64,000 bases of DNA from assembly GCA_040382095.1 (NCBI GenBank), contig JBEIGB010000004.1, positions 33,707-97,706 on the forward strand. Reading direction: 5' to 3'. Source of the DNA: JADJPL01 sp040382095. Lineage in GTDB: Bacteria; Bacteroidota; Bacteroidia; Chitinophagales; Saprospiraceae. Below, piece after piece: positions 32,437 through 41,003 of this stretch (its first letter is position 1; every line of letters starts with the position of its first letter). A program made the translations under genes and the position numbers. The notes under the pieces are model-generated. The model saw nothing but the letters and a program-made list of their open reading frames with translations. It was not told the DNA's origin and made no database searches.

Positions 32437-33920
32437 TATAGCATAATTTCCTGGAGAAGTGCCGGATCGTCGTTGAGCGATTTGAACAGGCGCATCCTGA
32501 AACGGCCCTGTTTATTGAGGAGGTTATCTGCCATTTTATCTATGGCCACCATTGAAAGTACCGTTTGGATATAACCCTCGACCAGGTCGTCCACGCCGAT
32601 CCCTAATTTATTAAAATCTTTCCTGTCCATGAGCATCAGGCGGTTCGTGTCGCTATCCCATGTGCCATCGGGGTTTTTGATCGACAAATTGGTGCCGAGC
32701 ATATCCCAGGAATTGCTGCCATCCAGGATTTCGTCTTCCAGCGGCTGCCTTGCCCGCCGGGCATAGACGCAGAGCGGGAGGATACCGCGATCGGTAGCAC
32801 TGACCATCATGCGCAGGTCGGCCACGAAAGTTTTTCCCGATGCATTAGGTATCGTACCGACATGGTACAGCTTGCCGGAGGACGTAGTCGAGCTCCAGTT
32901 GTAATTACCGATGAGGCTTTGTACGATGAAGCGGTCATATACAAAATCCATTTTCATGAAAGCCTCCAGCTCTCTTTCGTGGATAATGGTGAAAACCCCC
33001 TGACCTGCATTGCTGTATGGGATTTTGATCACGGCCTGCCCACCCATTTTTCTGACCCAAAGGGGTATTTCTTCTTTACTGACGTCCCAGATGGTCTGAG
33101 GGGTATTTATTTTTAGCCCACATTCCTCTAATTCGGCATTAAAAATATCGTAGGCTTTGGCTGCCACCATCTTATTGCGCCCACCTGCCAGGCAGGCGAG
33201 CATGGGGTTCAAAATACGGGTTTTGGTGTGTAGGGGGATGCGGCTCCATGGTCGTTGGGTAACATAGCGGAATGCCGCCCGTATGGGATGCCAGGCACCG
33301 TCCCGGCCCCTTACTTCGAGGATACCATCGGTAAACCGCGTCGCAGGGTCGGTTTCGTCCTGAAAACAAGGGACAAAAAAGACTGGTTCCTGAAAAACAT
33401 CTGCAATCACGGCGGCATAGCCCGAGACCTCCATAAAATTTTTGTCGTAGAGTACGGCGAGGCCACCCTGAACAGTGGAGCGTCGGCGCTGTACATAAGG
33501 CAGGAAAGTGCGTTCGATCAGCCTGCGATAGCTGCCCTGTTCCTGGTTGTCCTCCAATAAGGGCATAGACTTTTGCCCGGATGGGCAGGAATTATTTTCG
33601 ATAATGACCATCTGCCGTTTGCCCCCTGCAGAAGTGACGTTCAGCAAGTCGGCGCCTGCCCATAGAAAGTGACGGCAATCGTATTTAAGAAGGGCTTTGA
33701 GCGCATCCGGCCGTACCTTTGGGTGCAAGTGGCAATACCTGCTGACGATACGCTCGAGGCTCAGGTTGAAAAAGAACGCGAGGGAAGTGTGGATGGTCGC
33801 GTGCTGGGCTTTGGGGTACCAGTGTTTATGGGCTTCAAACTCACCAGGCGAAACTTTTACGGCATGGGGTTGAGATAAGATTTCGGGAACTGTCATTTCC
33901 TGGAATTGAACATTCTGCAA
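32436..33920 (-). CDS. Uncharacterised ATP-grasp-like protein
   Basis: A 494-residue cytoplasmic protein that I do not recognise as a named enzyme. ATP-grasp hallmarks can be seen: VIKIPYSNAGQGV (nucleotide-binding lysine and glycine loop, near residue 300), FIVQSLIG about 40 residues later (acid-hydrophobic hinge region), and FVADLRMMVSA (like the D-x-R strand of RimK-type ligases). An N-terminal block with ENNSCPSGQKSMPLLEDNQEQG is distinctive and may be a family signature. ATP-grasp enzymes join a carboxylate to an amine, so a peptide or amide ligase is the working guess. It is the first gene of the ATP-grasp, AstE-like, moaE run. Confidence 0.6.
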   Translation of the reverse strand: MQNVQFQEMTVPEILSQPHAVKVSPGEFEAHKHWYPKAQHATIHTSLAFFFNLSLERIVSRYCHLHPKVRPDALKALLKYDCRHFLWAGADLLNVTSAGGKRQMVIIENNSCPSGQKSMPLLEDNQEQGSYRRLIERTFLPYVQRRRSTVQGGLAVLYDKNFMEVSGYAAVIADVFQEPVFFVPCFQDETDPATRFTDGILEVRGRDGAWHPIRAAFRYVTQRPWSRIPLHTKTRILNPMLACLAGGRNKMVAAKAYDIFNAELEECGLKINTPQTIWDVSKEEIPLWVRKMGGQAVIKIPYSNAGQGVFTIIHERELEAFMKMDFVYDRFIVQSLIGNYNWSSTTSSGKLYHVGTIPNASGKTFVADLRMMVSATDRGILPLCVYARRARQPLEDEILDGSNSWDMLGTNLSIKNPDGTWDSDTNRLMLMDRKDFNKLGIGVDDLVEGYIQTVLSMVAIDKMADNLLNKQGRFRMRLFKSLNDDPALLQEIML

Positions 33921-34029
33921 TTGACCAAAGGCAAGATGAAGACACTTGCACCACCGTTAAACGAGGGCAAAGAAAAGACTAAACGCTGATTTTTAATAAA
34001 AAAACGCGGTTACTTTATGATTAAACTAT

Positions 34030-34048
34030 CTTGTCGCTACAATCCGGG
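34030..34048 (-). repeat. Weak copy of dispersed 20-bp motif
   Basis: CTTGTCGCTACAATCCGGG on the + strand resembles the reverse complement of the consensus with one gap. It lies downstream of the small basic protein gene. Confidence 0.3.
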
Positions 34049-34073
34049 CTGCAGCACTGGAAGAAAAAGGTCT

Positions 34074-34229
34074 TCAGGCGTAATCTTCTTCGCCCAAAAG
34101 CAGCCAGTTGCGGGGGTTTTGGTATTTTTCTTTCTCCCGGGCCATCTTTTTCCGCTTGAGCTTGTCTTCCGGCAGTTGCTCTTCCTCACGGGTGCGTACC
34201 TTCTTCTTGACTTCTTTCTTCTTTGGCAT
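34074..34229 (-). CDS. Small basic hypothetical protein (51 residues)
   Basis: A short gene that a length cut-off would miss. The protein starts MPKKKEVKKKVRTREEE and ends PRNWLLLGEEDYA, so it is lysine/arginine-rich in front with a hydrophobic-acidic tail. A good ribosome-binding sequence, AAGGAG, sits 6 bp before the ATG on the minus strand, which is notable in a lineage that rarely uses one. Overlapping frames on either strand look random by comparison. Function unknown; a ribosome- or nucleic-acid-associated peptide is possible from the charge pattern. Confidence 0.6.
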   Translation of the reverse strand: MPKKKEVKKKVRTREEEQLPEDKLKRKKMAREKEKYQNPRNWLLLGEEDYA

Positions 34230-34475
34230 AGTCTCCTTACTTTTTTAGCAAAAATGCAAAGCATTTTGGAATTCCGCTAAAAAAAAGTGCAAGGTTTTAT
34301 TCCGAATTAATACAAAAAACCAATTATAAAGGCGTATAATGCCTGGACTGCCCCATAAAGGATAGACTAAGAGGTGAAAAAACGGGGGGTAGCCCCTAAA
34401 GTGCTAAATCGCTGCCACAAACTTTGAAAAACAAAGCATTTTTCCGTAATTGGGACTTTAAAACCAAAAAACAGT

Positions 34476-37019
34476 ATGATGGGTAGTAAAACATGGCTTA
34501 TTCTGTCTGTATGCGTATTCTGCACCCTCTCCCAGGACCTTTGGGCACAGCTCAAATCACCGGATGAATTCCTTCCGCACAAGTTAGGCCAGCAGTTTAC
34601 CCCTCATGAAATGATCGTGGGCTACGTCCGGCATGTAGCTGCAAACAGCCCCAATATTCAACTTATCGAATATGGCCGTACCAATGAACAACGGCCCCTT
34701 TTGCTCGCATTTATCTCTACGCCGGAGAACCTGGCCAGGCTCGAAGCAATCCGGGTCAATAACCTCCGCCGCGCAGGGGTACTGGAAGGAGACGTTGACC
34801 CCCGCCTCGAACCAGGTATCCTCTGGATCAGTTTCAACGTCCACGGCAACGAAGCTGCAGGCTCGGAAAGTGCAATGGCCGTATTACATGCACTGGCAGA
34901 TACGCGGAACGAACGCACCCAGCAATGGCTGAAAAATACCGTGGTAATTATTGACCCCTGCATCAATCCCGATGGACAAGCCAGATATTCCAGCTGGTAC
35001 CGTATGGTCGCCAATGCCATGCCCGATCCGCGCCCGGAATCCCGCGAACATCAGGAGCCCTGGCCCGGTGGAAGGCCCAATCACTATTATTTTGACCTCA
35101 ACCGCGACTGGGCCTGGCAAACCCAGATCGAAAGCCGGCAACGTATGGCCAAATACAACGATTGGTTGCCCCATATCCATGTGGATATCCATGAGCAAGG
35201 GTACAACAGCCCCTATTATTTTGCCCCTGCCGCACAACCTTATCACGAATATATCACCCCGTGGCAGCGTGCATTCCAGTTGACCGTAGGTAAAAATAAT
35301 GCCAGGGTTTTCGATAGCCAGGGTTGGCTCTATTTCTCCCGGGAAGTCTTCGATTTGCTATATCCCAGTTATGGGGATACCTACCCGACTTTCAATGGTG
35401 CTATCGGAATGACGTATGAACAGGGTGGTATTGGTGCAGGGCGGGCTGTCCTGCTCCGAAACGGAGATACGCTGACCCTCGCCGACCGCGTGGCACACCA
35501 TACCGCTTCAGTGTTGGCCACTATCGAAACCGGCGCACTGCATACCCAGGCCCTCAACCAGAATTTTGCCGACTTCTTCAGGCGTGCCCGTACCAATCCC
35601 CCAGGGGCATATAAAACGTATGTGGTGAAAGGTACGAACCCCCCGGCCCGTATCAAAGCCTTTTGCCAAATTCTCGACCTCAACCACATCAAATATGGCC
35701 GGGCAGGCAAAATAACTTCTCTGGCCGCCTACGACTATCAAAATGGGCAGCAGGTCACCCTAAAAGTAGAGCCCGACGACCTCGTCATCAGCGCATATCA
35801 ACCCCGCGGAACGATGGCCCAGATCCTCCTCGACCCGGAAGCAGTCGTGGTGGACTCCCTGACCTATGATATTACCGGCTGGTCCCTCCCTTACGCTTAT
35901 GGCCTGGAAACCTATGCGGGAAAACAACGCCTCGACCCCACAGAAAAGTATGCTTTTGCCAAGCCAGTGCCGGCTTCAGAATCCCAGGCCCCATACGCCT
36001 ATCTGTTGCGGTGGAATGCACTCGCCCATGCACACTTCCTGGCTACAGTGTTGCGGCACGATATCAAAGTGCGTTTCGCCAATACCCCGCTCACCCTGGA
36101 TGGAAAAGCATTCGACCGGGGCACCCTGATTATCACCCGTGCAGATAACCGCAAAATGGGCGATGCCTTCGATCAAAAAATCAAGGCAATCGCCATAGAA
36201 ATGGCACAGGAAATCATACCCGTCTATTCCGGTTTTGCAGAAAGCGGTAGCGATCTCGGCTCAAGTTCCTATACTTTTATAAAAAAACCCAATATTGCCG
36301 TCCTTTCGGGCGACCAGACCTTCGGTAACGAATTCGGGCAGGTATGGTATTTCTTTGAACAAAACCTCCAGTATCCGGTAACTGTCCTCGATGCCTCCCG
36401 TATTGACCGCTTCGACCTGAGCAAGTATAATGTGCTCATTATGCCGGAAGGACGCTACTCGCTTGCAGATGCCGCCTGGGAGAAAATCGGAAGCTGGGTC
36501 AATGCCGGAGGAAAGCTTATCGCCATCGGCGATGCGCTGGCAGCTTTACAAGACAGAAAAGGCTATGCCCTTACCGCTTTTGCTACCGAAGATGCAAAAA
36601 AAGATGCCGCCAGAACCTCCGGCCAACGTGCCCTGGAAGAACGCTTCTATGAATATGGCGATAGAGAACGCCGGGAAATCCAGGATATGATCCCCGGAGC
36701 TATCTTCAAAATCAAAATGGATGTCACCCATCCACTTGCCTATGGCCTTACATCGTCGTATTTCTCCCTCAAAACGAGCAACAGCGCCTATCAGCCACTC
36801 AAAAATGCAGATAACGTCGGCATCATTGGAGAAAAATTAATGGTCTCCGGTTTTGCAGGGGCCAGGGCTAAAGAGGCCCAGAAAAATACAGTTGTTTTTG
36901 CCCTTGAACGCAAAGGGGCTGGCAGTGTCGTCTATTTAGTGGACAACCCGCTTTACCGCGCTTTCTGGGAAAATGGAAAATTCTTGTTTTCCAATGCCCT
37001 GTTTTTTGCAGGGCAATGA
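34476..37019 (+). CDS. Secreted M14-family zinc carboxypeptidase
   Basis: An exported metallopeptidase of 847 residues. A signal peptide (about 1-24, ending DLWAQ) precedes the M14 domain (about 45-350). Zinc ligands are His123 and Glu126 in NVHGNEAAG, with a third histidine in HVDIHEQG. INPDGQARY and DLNRDWAW are the usual substrate-binding motifs, and TYEQGG carries the likely catalytic glutamate. The C-terminal half contains a class I glutamine-amidotransferase-like fold, common in this subfamily. The lipoprotein methyltransferase follows after 16 bp and is likely co-transcribed. Confidence 0.9.
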   Translation: MMGSKTWLILSVCVFCTLSQDLWAQLKSPDEFLPHKLGQQFTPHEMIVGYVRHVAANSPNIQLIEYGRTNEQRPLLLAFISTPENLARLEAIRVNNLRRAGVLEGDVDPRLEPGILWISFNVHGNEAAGSESAMAVLHALADTRNERTQQWLKNTVVIIDPCINPDGQARYSSWYRMVANAMPDPRPESREHQEPWPGGRPNHYYFDLNRDWAWQTQIESRQRMAKYNDWLPHIHVDIHEQGYNSPYYFAPAAQPYHEYITPWQRAFQLTVGKNNARVFDSQGWLYFSREVFDLLYPSYGDTYPTFNGAIGMTYEQGGIGAGRAVLLRNGDTLTLADRVAHHTASVLATIETGALHTQALNQNFADFFRRARTNPPGAYKTYVVKGTNPPARIKAFCQILDLNHIKYGRAGKITSLAAYDYQNGQQVTLKVEPDDLVISAYQPRGTMAQILLDPEAVVVDSLTYDITGWSLPYAYGLETYAGKQRLDPTEKYAFAKPVPASESQAPYAYLLRWNALAHAHFLATVLRHDIKVRFANTPLTLDGKAFDRGTLIITRADNRKMGDAFDQKIKAIAIEMAQEIIPVYSGFAESGSDLGSSSYTFIKKPNIAVLSGDQTFGNEFGQVWYFFEQNLQYPVTVLDASRIDRFDLSKYNVLIMPEGRYSLADAAWEKIGSWVNAGGKLIAIGDALAALQDRKGYALTAFATEDAKKDAARTSGQRALEERFYEYGDRERREIQDMIPGAIFKIKMDVTHPLAYGLTSSYFSLKTSNSAYQPLKNADNVGIIGEKLMVSGFAGARAKEAQKNTVVFALERKGAGSVVYLVDNPLYRAFWENGKFLFSNALFFAGQ

Positions 37020-37035
37020 AGAAAGAAAATAACTT

Positions 37036-37725
37036 ATGAGGCAATGGATATTTTCAGGCATTTTTCTGGCCTTACTGTCGGTATGTACCGGGTGTAAGAA
37101 AACCAGTCGCGTGCCCAACGATGTACCGATCGTTCAATCATCGGATACCCTACCCCTTCCCGGGCTTCAAGAAGATTATTTACACACCAATCGCGTAATA
37201 TGGCAAAAGCCGGAAGTGGTGATCAATCTCCTGGGCGATATCGGAGACAAAACCATCGCCGATATCGGGGCCGGATCAGGTTTTTTCGCGCTTCGGCTTG
37301 CCCCCCTGGCCAAAAAAGTCATCGCTATAGATATTGAACCCAGATTTGTCAATTATCTCGACAGTATCCGTCAGGTCGAACTCGCTCCCGAAGTTGCCCA
37401 AAGACTGGAACCCCGTCTTGCAGAAGCCAAAGACGCCCGTTTAAAACCCGAAGAAGTGGATATCGTACTGATCGTGAATACCTATATGTATATTGATAAC
37501 CGCGTGGCTTATCTCAAAAAACTGTCAAATGGAATCCGGCCAAATGGAAAAATCCTGATCATTGACTTTAAGAAAAAACGCTCCTCCCTGGGCCCTAAAA
37601 TGGATATCCGCGTACCCCAGTTTCAGGTGGAGGAAGAACTCGAAAGCGCAGGTTTTCAAATCCTGCAAAGCAATGATACCGCGCTGGACTATCAGTATAT
37701 CATTCTGGCCGGGAAAAAAGCATAG
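37036..37725 (+). CDS. Lipoprotein with class I SAM-methyltransferase domain
   Basis: A 229-residue protein with a lipoprotein-type leader (MRQWIFSGIFLALLSVCTGC, Cys20 as the lipid site), then about 30 linker residues and a Rossmann methyltransferase domain: motif I IADIGAGSGFFALRL, motif II VIAIDIEP and a later VDIVLIVNTY. SAM is not known to be available outside the cytoplasm, so the combination is odd, though exported methyltransferase-like proteins do occur in databases. Either the domain has another role or the leader only anchors it. It follows the M14 peptidase by 16 bp. Confidence 0.75.
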   Translation: MRQWIFSGIFLALLSVCTGCKKTSRVPNDVPIVQSSDTLPLPGLQEDYLHTNRVIWQKPEVVINLLGDIGDKTIADIGAGSGFFALRLAPLAKKVIAIDIEPRFVNYLDSIRQVELAPEVAQRLEPRLAEAKDARLKPEEVDIVLIVNTYMYIDNRVAYLKKLSNGIRPNGKILIIDFKKKRSSLGPKMDIRVPQFQVEEELESAGFQILQSNDTALDYQYIILAGKKA

Positions 37726-37744
37726 ACTCGTTGCGAGGGGTCAG
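37725..37744 (+). repeat. Copy of dispersed 20-bp intergenic motif
   Basis: GACTCGTTGCGAGGGGTC matches at 14 of 18 positions. It begins at the last base of the methyltransferase stop codon, between convergent genes, so it is one of the few copies not upstream of a start. Confidence 0.45.
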
Positions 37745-37805
37745 TGACGTAGGGCAAAAGGCCATTTGGACCACTCGATAATTCCAGCGGCAGTAAGTCG
37801 AATGC

Positions 37806-39017
37806 CTAAAAACTAAATTTAGTCCGTATAAAAACAGCCTGAAGCGGGCTTTCAAATGCCTGGCCGGCATTGCGGCCCGCAACGATTTGTCCTACAAGGT
37901 CGAGGTCCCAGTCTGGCGCAACAGAAATCGTTACAATGGGGTTCAAAAAAAGGGCCCTGGCTTCCACGGGGCTATAGATTGCAGCCAAACCGCCGTTGAG
38001 CAAGGGCGAGAAAGGATAGCTGCCCTGTATAAAAAGGGCATGCCGGTAGGGGTAAAGGTTTTTTGCCGAGAGCTGAAACGCAAATATCCCATCTGCAGGG
38101 CCCTGGGCAGCCCCCTGGCTGTTGTACAGATAGCCAAGCTGCAAGTAGAGGTTTTTGCCCGTTGAGTAATCCACCGACGATGTAAGGGCAAAAGCATGGC
38201 TTCCCGTTCTGTGTAGGGGGGTAAAATAACTGAATTCCCCCTTAAAACCCGCGTTGCCAAGGTTACCCGCCCATCCCGCTCCCAGAACGAAATCCCGACG
38301 GGCATATCCTGCCAGTAACTGGAAATCGAACTGTCGGAAATTGAATTTCCATAAGCCTGCGGCTACTGCATTTTCCCATCGGTCAAAAGCTTTAATGGCT
38401 ACTTCCACGCTCGATGCAAACCCAGTGAAATAACGTACCCGCAACGCATCGCTCCCGGGCCGTTCTTCGTAGTCGAAGTCGGTAAAGGCAAAAGCATTGA
38501 AGATATCGTTGGGGTTCCAGACCGTGCCAATACCCCAGTTAATCCGCTGACGCCCAAGGCGGATCTCCCATTTTTCGCGGTTGACCTCTATGTACAGGCG
38601 ATCGAGCATCGTATGTACAGCCCACGACGGCTGATCCAGCAGTACGAGGGAAAGATCCGCTACATCATTAGCAGATTCTTCTATCCTTGTGGCGTAGCCG
38701 GGTTCTTGTTTCACCAAATCCCCCAAAAAGACCCGGGTGCGCACATCGGCAGCAAATGTTACCCCCTGACCCGGTGTCCAGCGGAGATTGGTGCGCTGGT
38801 GCAGAAGCCCATCCTGCAAAAATTGTGTTTCCGGACCACTCGTAAAGAAAATCCAGTTCTGCAAGTTTTTCATGTATCCCCTCACCTGCCACTTTGCAGG
38901 GGCGGCTTCGGCAACAGCGATCTCCCCGGAAAGCGAATCCGGGTCCTGGCCCTGCGCAAAAGGGCAGGAATACGCCCAGCAGGCCGTTACCAGTATTATG
39001 ATTTCCCATATCTTCAT
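37806..39017 (-). CDS. Predicted outer-membrane beta-barrel of an export operon
   Basis: A 403-residue exported protein. A signal peptide (about 1-23, ending FAQGQ) is followed by alternating amphipathic strands through to a C-terminal RTKFSF, the phenylalanine ending typical of barrels. LGRQRINWGIGTVWNPNDIFNAF near residue 155 resembles the DUF1302-type outer-membrane proteins that accompany lipid exporters. Its ATG overlaps the ABC ATPase stop by 4 bp, placing it as the last gene of the LolA-like/FtsX/ATPase operon. It is probably the outer-membrane end of that pathway. Confidence 0.75.
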   Translation of the reverse strand: MKIWEIIILVTACWAYSCPFAQGQDPDSLSGEIAVAEAAPAKWQVRGYMKNLQNWIFFTSGPETQFLQDGLLHQRTNLRWTPGQGVTFAADVRTRVFLGDLVKQEPGYATRIEESANDVADLSLVLLDQPSWAVHTMLDRLYIEVNREKWEIRLGRQRINWGIGTVWNPNDIFNAFAFTDFDYEERPGSDALRVRYFTGFASSVEVAIKAFDRWENAVAAGLWKFNFRQFDFQLLAGYARRDFVLGAGWAGNLGNAGFKGEFSYFTPLHRTGSHAFALTSSVDYSTGKNLYLQLGYLYNSQGAAQGPADGIFAFQLSAKNLYPYRHALFIQGSYPFSPLLNGGLAAIYSPVEARALFLNPIVTISVAPDWDLDLVGQIVAGRNAGQAFESPLQAVFIRTKFSF

Positions 39018-39712
39018 ACGACCGGATCAGATTTGATCATATCAGAGGCAATCGCGCCATCCACCAGGGTGACGACCCTTCGCGCACGGTCAATGACCCT
39101 TTGGTCGTGGGTAGAAAATACGAACGTAATTCCCTCTTCCCGATTGAGTTTTGCCATGATATCCAGTAAATTGGATGCTGCAGCCGAGTCGAGGTTGGCA
39201 GTAGGTTCGTCGGCGAGGATAAAAGCAGGTTTGGAAGCTAGTGCCCTGGCCACGGCCACACGCTGCTGCTGACCTCCGGAGAGTTCCGACGGCCGCTTGC
39301 CCATCTTATCTTCAAGACCTACGGCTTTCAGTAATTCTATCGCCCGTTGACGCCGCTCCTGGCGACCCCGCTTTTGTAACAACATCACAAACTCTACATT
39401 TTCCAGGGCGGTAAGGACAGGGATGAGGTTGTACGACTGAAAAACAAACCCAATATGGTCCCGACGAAAATCAATGAGACGGCCATCCGAAAGGGCATCT
39501 ACATCTACTTCCCCAATCTGGACGTGACCGGCGCTGGGTCGGTCCAGGCCCCCGATGATATTCAGCAAGGTAGTTTTTCCAGAGCCTGAAGGGCCTACAA
39601 TTGCAGTGAATTCGCCGGCCAGGATATTCAGGTCAATACCGTTGAGGGCCTTGACCGGGATTTTATCCGCATCGTAAATTTTATAGACTTGAGCGATCTG
39701 GATGACAGACAT
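39014..39712 (-). CDS. ABC transporter ATPase, LolD/MacB type
   Basis: A cytoplasmic ATPase of 232 residues when started at MSVIQIAQVYK (39712); the longer frame to 39787 overlaps the permease and is unlikely. Walker A is GPSGSGKTT, the signature is LSGGQQQRVAVARALA, Walker B is FILADEPTANLD and the switch histidine lies in FSTHDQ. These fit the LolD/FtsE/MacB group that works with FtsX-type permeases. It starts 4 bp after the upstream permease stop and overlaps the barrel gene. Confidence 0.94.
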   Translation of the reverse strand: MSVIQIAQVYKIYDADKIPVKALNGIDLNILAGEFTAIVGPSGSGKTTLLNIIGGLDRPSAGHVQIGEVDVDALSDGRLIDFRRDHIGFVFQSYNLIPVLTALENVEFVMLLQKRGRQERRQRAIELLKAVGLEDKMGKRPSELSGGQQQRVAVARALASKPAFILADEPTANLDSAAASNLLDIMAKLNREEGITFVFSTHDQRVIDRARRVVTLVDGAIASDMIKSDPVV

Positions 39713-39716
39713 GGCA

Positions 39717-40946
39717 TTATATTTTTCGTATGGCCTCAACGGGTTTGAGCCGTATTGCCCGGAGGGCCGGGTAAAGCGCGGAAACAAAAGCGGTGAGGAT
39801 TAAAAGAGCGGTGGTCTGGCTATATACGTAGGGGTTCATTGCGAAATAAATCCGCGTGCCCAGGCCATATTGGTTTAGACTGTCGGCAAAGGCAGAAAGA
39901 TCAAGGGGATTGATTGAAAAATAATGGATGGTGAGGGCACCCGCAGCTACGCCTAAAGGAGCACCAGCGATGGTGAGCAACAAGGTTTCCAGCACAATCA
40001 TCCCGAAAATACGGGCCTTGTTCATCCCGATAGCCATTAGCATACCCAGCTCGCGATAGCGCTCAAGTACCGACATCAGCATAGTGTTAATAATGCCAAA
40101 GACCAGCGCGAGCATCACAATGACAAGATAAACCAGGGAAACAAAATTGATCTGACGCTCGTAAAGCTCAAGCTCAGGGGCAATCTCCCGGTAGCTTTTT
40201 ACAGCTACGCCCGGAAAACGTTTCAGAATTTGCTGTTGAACTACGCTCACGTTTCCCGGATCGGCGCACATGATGGCAATTTCATGGACGGGGACGGGAA
40301 GCCCCTCCATACCTCCCACGAGGAGTCCTGCCAAATCCTCCTGCAGGACGAATACCTGGGTTTCGTCAAACACCGAGTTGTTGGAAGTGAAAAGGCCACT
40401 GATGCGGAACGCCCCGGTAGTGATATTCCCCTCCATGTCCTGGAAAGTGAGTACAACCTTGTTGCGCAGGCCCACTTTGAGTTTGCCGGCGAGCTTTGAC
40501 CCTAAAAGGATTTGAAATTTCCGTCCTGACTCAAAATAAGCCCCTTCCGTAATATTTTCTTTTATTTTACTGGTCAGGGCCTCCTTGCCGGGGACGATCC
40601 CTTTGATGGTGACCCCCCTGGAAGCCTTCGCAGAACTAATCATCCCGCCCGCCAGGGTGCGTGCGCTCCAGGCTTTTACCCCAGCATCTTTTTCCATAGC
40701 CCCCAATAAGGTGGGTACCCCCGGAATACTGAATTTGGCCTCTTTTTCCTGTTCATATTCGGGATGATGAATCTGGATATGTGCCACCACAGTAGCAATG
40801 TTACCCTCAATGTACCCGCGCACCATACCCGTCGCAAAACCAGTCATGAACAGGGCAGCCCAGATACCCATTCCAATTGCACCCAGGACGACCAGACTGC
40901 GGGTAGGGTTCCTCCAAATGTTTCTCCAGGCAAGAATCAGAAGCAT
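39717..40946 (-). CDS. FtsX-family ABC permease
   Basis: An inner-membrane permease of 409 residues in the LolC/E-MacB class: one N-terminal helix (about 20-42, in LAWRNIWRNPTRSLVVLGAIG), a large periplasmic domain (about 45-275) and three C-terminal helices (about 280-400), the last region ending ALRAIRLKPVEAIRKI. This class extracts lipoproteins or lipids from the inner membrane instead of moving substrates through a channel. The second permease lies about 57 bp upstream and the ATPase 4 bp downstream. Confidence 0.9.
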   Translation of the reverse strand: MLLILAWRNIWRNPTRSLVVLGAIGMGIWAALFMTGFATGMVRGYIEGNIATVVAHIQIHHPEYEQEKEAKFSIPGVPTLLGAMEKDAGVKAWSARTLAGGMISSAKASRGVTIKGIVPGKEALTSKIKENITEGAYFESGRKFQILLGSKLAGKLKVGLRNKVVLTFQDMEGNITTGAFRISGLFTSNNSVFDETQVFVLQEDLAGLLVGGMEGLPVPVHEIAIMCADPGNVSVVQQQILKRFPGVAVKSYREIAPELELYERQINFVSLVYLVIVMLALVFGIINTMLMSVLERYRELGMLMAIGMNKARIFGMIVLETLLLTIAGAPLGVAAGALTIHYFSINPLDLSAFADSLNQYGLGTRIYFAMNPYVYSQTTALLILTAFVSALYPALRAIRLKPVEAIRKI

Positions 40947-41003
40947 AGACGAAATTTTTTACCTGCCGAATAAATACGCGCGTGCGGTAGCTGGCATCTC
41001 TGT

